Assembly (NCBI GenBank): GCA_009885185.1
Contig: VFLF01000383.1
Location: forward strand, 1 to 6,247
Reading direction: 5' to 3'
From: Nitrosomonadales bacterium
Lineage (GTDB): Bacteria; Pseudomonadota; Gammaproteobacteria; Burkholderiales; SG8-41
DNA: 6,247 bases
Under the pieces are notes generated by a model. The model was not told where the DNA came from. It was given only the letters and a program-made list of their open reading frames with translations, and made no database searches. The translations under genes and the position numbers were made by a program. Of the stretch, positions 1-5,496 are shown piece by piece (position 1 is the stretch's first letter; every line of letters begins with the position of its first letter).

Positions 1-489
1 CAGGCCGCCGTATTTAAACAAGCCCACCCGGCCTTCGAGCTTTTGCTTTAAGCGTTGCGGCAGTTCATCGTAGGCTGCGTAGCCGCTGGAGAAAAACGTG
101 TCACCACCCCAGCTCGGAATCGCGATGGCGTAGAGCTGCGTCGCCTTGAACGGCACTTCTTCATACGAGCCATCCGTATGAAACCCCTCGGCGCCACGCC
201 GGTAAATATCTTTGTCGAGACTGCCGTCGGCACGAAATTTATTGACGCCCAGCAAGGTGATTTCCGGGCACTCCGGGTGGCGCGTGCTCTTCGCCGGATG
301 CGGGCTCACCACGCCGAAGCGGCGGCTGTAGCGCAGATAATCCTGCAACGACAACGACTGATCGCGCACGCAGATCACGTTGCAATCGAGCCACGCCTGA
401 TAAATTCCGCCGAAGGTGGCCTCGTCCATGGTCTTCAAATCGACGCCGGTAATCTCGGCGCCGATGGTGCTCATGCGGCAAATTTCCAT
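1..489 (-). CDS. TauD/TfdA-family Fe(II)/2-oxoglutarate-dependent dioxygenase (3' end beyond window)
   Basis: The first 163 residues are visible; the gene runs off the left edge. Members of this family (taurine dioxygenase, 2,4-D dioxygenase) are cytoplasmic enzymes that hydroxylate a substrate using O2, Fe(II) and 2-oxoglutarate, often releasing a small acid. Seen: the N-terminal GAEITGVDL segment (residues 10-18) typical of the family, the iron-binding H-x-D as FHTDGSY (His104, Asp106), and a GGDT motif (128-131) whose Thr corresponds to a 2-oxoglutarate contact in TauD. The second iron His and the co-substrate Arg lie outside the window. The ATG overlaps the hydrolase stop codon by one base (TAATG), with GGGAG eight bases upstream, so the start is well supported and translation is probably coupled. 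The substrate cannot be told; proximity to Bug binding proteins suggests a small organic acid (inference). Confidence 0.9.
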   Translation of the reverse strand, partial: MEICRMSTIGAEITGVDLKTMDEATFGGIYQAWLDCNVICVRDQSLSLQDYLRYSRRFGVVSPHPAKSTRHPECPEITLLGVNKFRADGSLDKDIYRRGAEGFHTDGSYEEVPFKATQLYAIAIPSWGGDTFFSSGYAAYDELPQRLKQKLEGRVGLFKYGGL

Positions 490-1295
490 TATGACGACTC
501 CCGTTCGATGAAATCCAGCGCTGCCTGAGCGCAGCGATCGGGATCGGTGGCCGCGACGTGAAATGAATCACCGGGCAGCACAACCAGTGTTGAGTTGGGT
601 ATTTTCTTCTGCCACGCACGGGTTTGCGCCACCGACCCCAGCGAACTGCCCTCGGTGGTGATCACCAGCGTCGGGCACTGGATGCGCGGCAGCACCGGCG
701 TGATATCCGTGGTCAGGATTCTCTGCACATAGCCGATCTGCGTGGACACCGCCGTTTGCGACATCATGCGCATCCACCACTCGGTGGCGTCCGGCGGAAA
801 GCCGCTGCCCAGGCGCCCTGCCATGGTTCTGCGCGCCCAGTGTTCAACGCCCTTTGTCTCGAATTCCTCGGTCCAGGCCACCACGCGCGCGCGCAGGTCG
901 CGCACCGGCGGCGGTGTGCCCACCACCGTTAACGTGCGCACCAGTTGCGGAAACCGCGCGGCAAAACAACGCGCAATGGTGCCGCCGAGTTTGGCGCCGA
1001 TCAGATGCACGCGCGCGATGCCCAGCGCCTTCATCAGGGCCACGTAATCGTCGATCAAACCGTCGAGCGTCCACGGATAATCGCGCGACATCGGCGTTGA
1101 CGCGCCAAATCCGCGCATATCGGGACGCACCACGCGAAAGCGCCGCGCGAGGTGCGGCACCCAGCCGTACCACGCCACGGCGCTCTCGGTGTTGCCGTGA
1201 AGCATCAAAATGGTTTCGGGTTCTCGCCACGGATCGGTGTAATTATCGATGACGTAGTGCATGTCCAGATCGGGCGGAATTTTCAGGAGGGGCAT
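489..1295 (-). CDS. Alpha/beta-hydrolase-fold protein with Lys in place of the catalytic Ser
   Basis: This 268-residue protein has the size and layout of a cytoplasmic alpha/beta hydrolase without a signal peptide. Seen: the HGN oxyanion strand-loop (MLHGNTESA, residues 31-39), the RPDMRGFGAS segment (57-66) typical after strand 4, the nucleophile elbow region HLIGAKLGGTIA (97-108), and a C-terminal GDSFH with the expected catalytic His (His246). The elbow normally reads G-x-S-x-G; here it is G-A-K-L-G, so Lys102 (codon AAA at 990-992) replaces the nucleophile. The loop after strand 6, which normally carries the catalytic Asp, reads TTEGSSLGS (213-221) with no Asp; Glu215 is the only acid. 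Classical esterase chemistry is therefore doubtful; a non-hydrolytic, lyase-like or binding role is possible. The ATG at 1295 gives a normal family N-terminus but has no strong ribosome binding site. It lies between Bug and dioxygenase genes on the same strand. Confidence 0.85.
   Translation of the reverse strand: MPLLKIPPDLDMHYVIDNYTDPWREPETILMLHGNTESAVAWYGWVPHLARRFRVVRPDMRGFGASTPMSRDYPWTLDGLIDDYVALMKALGIARVHLIGAKLGGTIARCFAARFPQLVRTLTVVGTPPPVRDLRARVVAWTEEFETKGVEHWARRTMAGRLGSGFPPDATEWWMRMMSQTAVSTQIGYVQRILTTDITPVLPRIQCPTLVITTEGSSLGSVAQTRAWQKKIPNSTLVVLPGDSFHVAATDPDRCAQAALDFIERESS
498..502 (-). promoter_or_regulatory. Ribosome binding site for the TauD-like gene
   Basis: The minus strand reads GGGAG, eight bases before the ATG at 489, inside the last codons of the hydrolase gene. 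Together with the TAATG stop/start overlap it fixes the dioxygenase start and suggests translational coupling. Confidence 0.6.
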
Positions 1296-1323
1296 GAAGG
1301 TAAGTCTGACATAACAATGATTG

Positions 1324-1352
1324 AAAAAATAACCGCGGCTCAGTCGGCGCGG
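1324..1352 (-). terminator. Possible intrinsic terminator or attenuator between Bug and hydrolase genes
   Basis: On the minus strand a 5-bp GC stem (CCGCG at 1352-1348 with CGCGG at 1337-1333, ten-base loop) is followed at once by TTATTTTTT (1332-1324). The Bug stop codon sits in the loop. This is the order expected of a rho-independent terminator, though the stem is short and the loop large. Since the next gene on the same strand starts only about 30 bases downstream, partial read-through (attenuation) is a fair alternative to full termination. A competing hairpin can form just upstream, which lowers confidence. Confidence 0.4.
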
Positions 1353-2311
1353 ATCCCCGCCTGTTTGACCACTTTAGCCCACTTGGCGATTTCGTCCTTG
1401 ATGTAAGCGCCAAATTCGTTGCGGCTATTGCCCACGATCTCGAAACCCTGCGCCAGCAAGCGTTCGCGCACGTCGGGCAGTTGCAGCGTGGCAACCATAT
1501 CACCGCGCAATTTTTCGAGCAGCCACGCGGGTGTTTTCGCCGGCGCCAGCACGCCATACCACTGCATTGACTCAAAGCCGGGCACGCCGGCCTCGGCCAC
1601 GGTAGGAAACTCCGGCGCCAGTACCGAACGCTTGGCGCCGGTGACCGCGAGCACGCGCAGTTTTCCGCCGCGCACGGCGGGCATCGTCGCCGGCAGACTG
1701 CCAAAGTAGATATTCACCTGCCCGCCCACCAGATCAATCAGCGCCGGCCCCGCACCCTTGTACGGCACGTGTGTCATGCCGGCGCCCGTCATCAGCTTGA
1801 ACAATTCGGCCGACAGATGCGGTGACGTGCCGTTGCCCGCCGAGGCATACGAATATTGCGCGGGTTTCGCCTTGAGCAGATCGATCAACTCTCTCACCGA
1901 CGCCGCCGGCACCGAGGGATGCAATACCAGAATGTTCTGCGCCACGGCGAGCAAGGTGACCGGCGCGAGGTCGGTCACCGGATCGTACGGCAGTTTGCGC
2001 AGACTGACGGCAATGGTGATGGAGGCGATCAGGCCCATCACGATAGTGTGTCCATCGGGCGCTGCTTTCGCCGTAACGTCCACCGCGACAGTGCCGCTCG
2101 CGCCGCCGCGATTGTCGATGACGACCGTTTGCCCCCAGCGCTCCGTCAACTTCTGCCCAAGCGTGCGCCCCAGCATATCCGCCCCGCCGCCCGGCGGCAC
2201 CGGAATCAAAAAGCGCACCGGCTTAACCGGATACACCCGCGAATCCTGCGCGCGGGCGGGTACGCACAGGCACGCCACCACCGCGACCACTGCCGGCAAA
2301 AGTAGATTCAT
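1340..2311 (-). CDS. Bug/TctC-family tripartite tricarboxylate transporter solute-binding protein (Bug A)
   Basis: At 323 residues this is full length for the family, which binds small carboxylates or related compounds in the periplasm and delivers them to a TctA/TctB carrier. Seen: a hydrophobic N-terminus ending in ARA-Q, with likely cleavage after Ala21; the first ligand loop VPPGGGADMLGR (38-49); VVIDNRGGASG (63-73); AAPDGHTI (83-90); YASAGNGTSPHL (155-166), the second ligand loop; and HVPYKGAG (181-188). All are standard family landmarks. The signal peptide is odd in lacking Lys or Arg before its hydrophobic core. The ATG starts five bases after the qor stop codon and has no clear Shine-Dalgarno sequence, so reinitiation after qor is likely. 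The ligand cannot be deduced. It is the only binding protein in the minus-strand unit, so it is the best candidate for supplying the substrate of the neighbouring enzymes (inference). Confidence 0.93.
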   Translation of the reverse strand: MNLLLPAVVAVVACLCVPARAQDSRVYPVKPVRFLIPVPPGGGADMLGRTLGQKLTERWGQTVVIDNRGGASGTVAVDVTAKAAPDGHTIVMGLIASITIAVSLRKLPYDPVTDLAPVTLLAVAQNILVLHPSVPAASVRELIDLLKAKPAQYSYASAGNGTSPHLSAELFKLMTGAGMTHVPYKGAGPALIDLVGGQVNIYFGSLPATMPAVRGGKLRVLAVTGAKRSVLAPEFPTVAEAGVPGFESMQWYGVLAPAKTPAWLLEKLRGDMVATLQLPDVRERLLAQGFEIVGNSRNEFGAYIKDEIAKWAKVVKQAGIRAD

Positions 2312-2316
2312 GTCGA

Positions 2317-3291
2317 TCAGGGTATCAAAAGTATTTTGCCGAACCGCGCGCGGTCTTCCAGCCGGCGATGCGCCGCCGCCGCTTGTGACAAGGGAAACAC
2401 TTCGCCCATGTGCAACGAGAGTTCGCCGTTACCGTACCATGAAAAAATTTCCTCGCTGCGCCGGTTCAGTTCTTCCGGCGAGGCGATGTGATGCGCGAGA
2501 TGCGGGCGGGTAAAAAACAGCGACCCGGCATCGGCGAGTTGCGCCGGGCTGATGGTCTGAACCTCGCCGCTGGATTGCCCGTACAGCACCAGCGTGCCGC
2601 GCGGCTTCAGGCAGAGCACACTGGCTTGCAGGGTGTCGATACCCACGGAATCGTAGACCACGTCCACGCCCTCGCCCGCCGTCAATCGCCGCACGGCGTC
2701 GACCACATCGGTGTCACCGTAACGTATCACCTCATTTACACCTAATGATTTGATTTTTAAGGACTTTTCCTCGCTCGACACGGTGGCGTACACCGTCGCG
2801 CCGGCGCGCCGGGCCAACTGCACCAGCAGGCTGCCCACGCCGCCCGCCGCCGCGTGTATCAGCACGCGATGGCCCTTGTGTAATGGGAACGTACTGGTGG
2901 AAAGATAGTGCGCGGTCAGGCCGTGATCGAATATCGCCGCGGCGTCTTCAAACGACAGCGTCGCCGGCAGGCGCACCAAGCGCCGTGCCGCCACCACCTG
3001 GTACTCGGCATATGCGCCCAGCGTATCCGGCACGTAGTAGACCACCCGGTCATCTTTGGCCCAGTCGCTTACGCCGGCGCCCGCGGCATCCACCACGCCC
3101 GCCGCCTCAATGCCGGGCGTCAGCGGCAGCGCGCGTTGGTACGTGCCCGCGCGTATGAAGGCATCACGCCGGTTAACACCGATGGCCTTGATGCGCACGC
3201 GCACCTCGTCATGGCCGGGCGCCGGCATTGGCAGTTCGGAAACCTCCAGAACTTCGGGGCCTCCGTGGTTACGTACGACGATAGCCTTCAA
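2317..3291 (-). CDS. qor: NADPH:quinone oxidoreductase, zinc-independent MDR family (Qor-like), TTG start
   Basis: This 324-residue cytoplasmic oxidoreductase of the medium-chain dehydrogenase/reductase superfamily would reduce quinones or activated enones with NADPH. Seen: an N-terminal GroES-like domain (GVNRRDAF 38-45, PGIEAAGVV 59-67), the nucleotide-binding glycine loop AAAGGVGSLLVQLA (147-160), VVYDSVGIDT (211-220), and a C-terminal half (GSLFFTRPHL, SPEEL, final LLIP) closely resembling E. coli Qor as I recall it. No structural-zinc Cys cluster is present. The start is TTG at 3291: an in-frame TGA lies only two codons further upstream, the conserved MKAIVV begins exactly at the TTG, and GGAAG is ten bases before it. 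It is first in the minus-strand unit, directly ahead of Bug A. Its role with the downstream dioxygenase and hydrolase-fold protein is unknown; it may detoxify or reduce a pathway intermediate (inference). Confidence 0.92.
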   Translation of the reverse strand: MKAIVVRNHGGPEVLEVSELPMPAPGHDEVRVRIKAIGVNRRDAFIRAGTYQRALPLTPGIEAAGVVDAAGAGVSDWAKDDRVVYYVPDTLGAYAEYQVVAARRLVRLPATLSFEDAAAIFDHGLTAHYLSTSTFPLHKGHRVLIHAAAGGVGSLLVQLARRAGATVYATVSSEEKSLKIKSLGVNEVIRYGDTDVVDAVRRLTAGEGVDVVYDSVGIDTLQASVLCLKPRGTLVLYGQSSGEVQTISPAQLADAGSLFFTRPHLAHHIASPEELNRRSEEIFSWYGNGELSLHMGEVFPLSQAAAAHRRLEDRARFGKILLIP

Positions 3292-3301
3292 CGGGAATCA
3301 A

Positions 3302-3306
3302 CTTCC
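3302..3306 (-). promoter_or_regulatory. Ribosome binding site supporting the TTG start of qor
   Basis: The minus strand reads GGAAG ten bases before the TTG at 3291. The in-frame TGA between this site and the TTG (TGA-TTC-CCG-TTG) rules out any start further upstream, so this site and the TTG define initiation. Confidence 0.55.
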
Positions 3307-3410
3307 AAAAAAAACTGGCGGCAAGACAGGCACACGCACACGCTAACGCTGAATCCGACGCCGGTGACAACGCAGTTCAGATCGTGATCGTTTCTGTTGT
3401 GCAATTTGAA

Positions 3411-3416
3411 TATACT
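3411..3416 (+). promoter_or_regulatory. Possible -10 element for the Bug array
   Basis: TATACT matches five of six bases of the sigma-70 -10 consensus and lies 43 bases before the chosen ATG at 3459, in the AT-rich part of the intergenic region. There is no convincing -35 hexamer 16-18 bases upstream, so an activator would probably be required if this is used. Confidence 0.3.
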
Positions 3417-3458
3417 GTCGCCTCATGCCACTGTAAAGCCGCAACGCCAATCGTAAAA

Positions 3459-4439
3459 ATGAAATCACCAGCACCGCCATTGCTGCTCGCCGCCACACTG
3501 TGCGCGACAACCGCCGCACATGCGCAAACAGATTCTGCTGCTCACTATCCCAGCCGCCCCGTCAGAGTAGTGGTCGCCGTCGCGCCCGGCGGCGGTATCG
3601 ACACCGCCGCGCGCATTCTGGTGGACAACGTGCGCCAGCGTCTGGGACAGCCGTTCGTGATCGACAATCGCGGCGGCGCCGCCGGCAATGTCGGCGCGGG
3701 GCTGGTGTTCAACGCCAACCCGGATGGGCACACGATACTGGCGTCGTCGCTGTCGCCGATCACCATTGCCGGCCTGCTTGCGCGGAATCTGAATTTCGAT
3801 CCGGCCGCGTTTGAACCGATCGTGGTGATGTCGCGCATCCCCAATGTGCTGGTGACCCGGCAAAATCTGCCGGTCAATTCGGTCAAAGAACTACTGGCCT
3901 ATATTCACGCCAACACCGGCAAGGTGAATTACGCATCGCCGGGCGCGGGCACCGCCGCTTACCTGAGCGCGGCACTGTTCATGCAGATTACCAAAACGAC
4001 GCTCACCCACATTCCCTACAAAGGCACGGTCCCGTCGCTGGTCGACTTAATGGGCGGGCACGTCGATATCACCTTCGCGCAGGTCGCCGCCATCCACCCG
4101 CTCTACAAGGACGGCAGACTCAAAGTGCTAGCAACGGCCACCGGCGAACGCATCGAGTTCATGCCCGATATTCCAACGTTGGCCGAAGTGGGCGTGCGCG
4201 GCGCGGAATCCGATACCTGGAACGCCATCAGCGTGCCGCCCAGAACACCAGCGCCTATTATCGGCAAGCTGAACACCGCCTTTAACGACGCGCTGAACGC
4301 GGCGGAAGTGAAAGCACGCTACCGCACGCTCTACATGACTGCCGGCATCGGCGATCTCGCGGCCACGCGTAAATTTGTGAAGGACGAAACGGCGCGCTGG
4401 GCCAATGTGATCCGCACGGCGGGACTGAAACCAGAATAG
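3459..4439 (+). CDS. Bug/TctC-family solute-binding protein (Bug B)
   Basis: This 326-residue periplasmic binding protein is the first gene of the plus-strand array. I chose the ATG at 3459: from there the protein opens with MKSPAPPLLLAATLC and a clean signal peptide ending AHA-Q (cleavage after Ala22), and its length matches the family. The frame stays open to a GTG at 3384, but that would put 25 non-signal residues in front. Seen: APGGGIDTAAR (42-52), VIDNRGGAAGNVG (67-79), NPDGHTIL (87-94), and HIPYKGT (184-190). The second ligand loop reads YASPGAGTAAYL (158-169), with Pro, Ala and Tyr where Bug A has Ala, Asn and His, so its ligand may differ from that of its neighbours. No strong ribosome binding site precedes the ATG. 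Its stop codon is 15 bases before the next Bug gene, indicating co-transcription. Confidence 0.92.
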   Translation: MKSPAPPLLLAATLCATTAAHAQTDSAAHYPSRPVRVVVAVAPGGGIDTAARILVDNVRQRLGQPFVIDNRGGAAGNVGAGLVFNANPDGHTILASSLSPITIAGLLARNLNFDPAAFEPIVVMSRIPNVLVTRQNLPVNSVKELLAYIHANTGKVNYASPGAGTAAYLSAALFMQITKTTLTHIPYKGTVPSLVDLMGGHVDITFAQVAAIHPLYKDGRLKVLATATGERIEFMPDIPTLAEVGVRGAESDTWNAISVPPRTPAPIIGKLNTAFNDALNAAEVKARYRTLYMTAGIGDLAATRKFVKDETARWANVIRTAGLKPE

Positions 4440-4454
4440 TCATAGGCGTACCTG

Positions 4455-5432
4455 ATGAAACTCGCATTTTTTATACCAACCGGCGTTGCTTCATGCCTGC
4501 TGACAGCAGCAACCATGACGTGTGTGATCGCACAGGAATTTCCCACACGCCCCATTCGCCTGGTCGCGCCGTTTTCCGCCGGCGGCGGCGCGGACTCCGT
4601 GGCGCGTCTGGTGGCGGAAAAACTCTCCGATGCCCTCGGCAAACAGGTTGTCGTTGATAACCGGCCCGGCGCCTCCAACATCATCGGCACCGACATCGTG
4701 GCGAAGGCCCCGCCCGACGGCCATACCCTTCTGCTCGCCATCAACAACCACGCCATCAACGCAGGCTTGTTTCAGAAGTTGCCGTACGATCCGCAAAATG
4801 ATTTCACCGCCATCACGCTGATCGGTCTGAACCCGTTCATGCTGGTGGTACATCCTTCGTTGCCGGTGAAATCGGTGCAGGAATTGATTAACCACGCGCG
4901 CGCCAAACCCGGCGCGCTGAACTATGCGTCGGCGGGCAACGGCACGGCGGCGCACTTCGCCGCCGAGTTGTTCAAGCTGCGGGCGAAGATGGATATGACG
5001 CATATCCCCTACAAGGGCGTGTCGCAGGCGGTGATTGATCTGGTGGCCGGGTCGGTGCATGTGATGCTGCCCAGCCCCGGCTCCGCCATCGCGCAGGTCA
5101 AGGCAGGCCGCCTGCGCGTGCTGGCCGTCACCACCAGCCGCCGCACCCGCGCCATGCCCGACGTGCCCACGCTGCACGAGAGCGGCGTGCCGGGCTACGA
5201 ATTCAGCAACTGGTGGGGTCTGCTCGCGCCGCGCGGCACGCCTTCGCACGCCGTGGCGCGCATCAACAAAGAAGTGGTGCAACTGTTGCAGGCAAAGGAT
5301 GTGCAGACACGGCTGGGCGGCGAAAACGGCGAGCCGGTCGGCAGCACGCCGGAGTATTTTCGCGATTATCTGAAAACCGAAATCGAAAAATACTCGCGGC
5401 TAGTCAAAGAAATCGGCTTAAAGCCGGATTGA
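4455..5432 (+). CDS. Bug/TctC-family solute-binding protein (Bug C)
   Basis: This 325-residue protein is full length for the family. Seen: MKLAFF start, hydrophobic segment and likely cleavage after VIA (Ala26) before QEFP; first ligand loop SAGGGADSVAR (41-51); VVVDNRPGASN (66-76); PPDGHTLL (86-93); LPYDPQNDF (109-117); YASAGNGTAAHF (157-168), the canonical second ligand loop; HIPYKGV (183-189); and MPDVPTLHESGVPGYE (234-249). By eye it resembles Bug A more closely than Bug B or Bug D, especially around LPYDP and the YASAGNGT loop. The ATG is 15 bases after the Bug B stop with only a weak AGG upstream, so it is probably translated from a shared transcript. The ligand is unknown; characterised family members bind compounds such as glutamate, aspartate, citrate or nicotinate. 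Confidence 0.93.
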   Translation: MKLAFFIPTGVASCLLTAATMTCVIAQEFPTRPIRLVAPFSAGGGADSVARLVAEKLSDALGKQVVVDNRPGASNIIGTDIVAKAPPDGHTLLLAINNHAINAGLFQKLPYDPQNDFTAITLIGLNPFMLVVHPSLPVKSVQELINHARAKPGALNYASAGNGTAAHFAAELFKLRAKMDMTHIPYKGVSQAVIDLVAGSVHVMLPSPGSAIAQVKAGRLRVLAVTTSRRTRAMPDVPTLHESGVPGYEFSNWWGLLAPRGTPSHAVARINKEVVQLLQAKDVQTRLGGENGEPVGSTPEYFRDYLKTEIEKYSRLVKEIGLKPD

Positions 5433-5455
5433 CGCAGGCCACATCGCAATAAAAT
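5429..5455 (+). promoter_or_regulatory. Candidate internal promoter ahead of Bug D
   Basis: TTGACG (5429-5434, overlapping the Bug C stop) and TAAAAT (5450-5455) each match five of six bases of the sigma-70 consensus. Their spacing is 15 bases, shorter than the preferred 17, so strength is uncertain. The pair lies in the 64-base gap before Bug D, which could allow it to be expressed separately from Bug B and Bug C. Confidence 0.35.
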
Positions 5456-5484
5456 TAACGCTGCGCGCGCACCCCACCCATCAC

Positions 5485-5490
5485 AGGGAG
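5485..5490 (+). promoter_or_regulatory. Ribosome binding site for Bug D
   Basis: AGGGAG lies six bases before the ATG at 5497. It is the best Shine-Dalgarno match of any gene in the window and fixes the Bug D start; Bug A, B and C have only weak sites. Confidence 0.7.
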
Positions 5491-5496
5491 ACAATC

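Larger units (their letters stand above)
3292..3458. promoter_or_regulatory. Divergent intergenic region between the qor unit and the Bug array
   Basis: These 167 bases separate the two outward-reading units and should contain both promoters. For the plus strand the best -10-like element is TATACT at 3411-3416, with no good -35 at normal spacing. For the minus strand TTGTCA (3370-3365) resembles a -35, but its partner at 17 bases is poor. An imperfect dyad, ACAAC (3367-3371) with GTTGT (3396-3400), surrounds GATC-GT-GATC (3380-3389) and could be an operator; it is short enough to be chance. The region is visibly more AT-rich near 3391-3416. No regulator gene is in the window. Confidence 0.5.

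Noticed and set aside
990..992. Lys102 of the hydrolase-fold protein as a sequencing error
   Set aside because: AAA needs at least two substitutions to become any Ser codon, and the flanking frame and motifs are intact.
489..1295. Hydrolase-fold gene as a pseudogene
   Set aside because: Full length, uninterrupted, in an overlapping operon arrangement and with other fold motifs preserved; loss of the Ser alone does not show decay.
2262..2285. Possible lipoprotein signal (Cys14 after VVA) in Bug A
   Set aside because: The hydrophobic stretch continues past the Cys to a good ARA-Q type I cleavage site, as in the other Bug proteins; a lipobox here looks fortuitous.
1758..2513. A 251-residue open frame on the plus strand opposite Bug A and the end of qor
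   Set aside because: It runs antisense across two real genes and their junction, with no domain or plausible ribosome binding site.
3307..3314. Run of eight A bases near the qor start as a terminator tract
   Set aside because: No GC-rich stem precedes it on either strand, and it sits in the leader of qor next to the ribosome binding site.
3384..3458. N-terminal extension of Bug B starting at the GTG at 3384
   Set aside because: It would place 25 residues ahead of a textbook signal peptide and would start upstream of the best -10 element; the ATG at 3459 gives the normal family length.
4491..5282. A 263-residue open frame on the minus strand opposite Bug C
   Set aside because: It lies wholly within a well-supported Bug gene, has a His/Arg/Gly-rich composition typical of antisense frames in GC-rich DNA, and shows no recognisable domain.
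5461..5470. GCGCGCGC palindrome between Bug C and Bug D as a hairpin terminator
   Set aside because: A short alternating self-complementary tract with no loop and no T-run after it; it is common by chance in GC-rich DNA.
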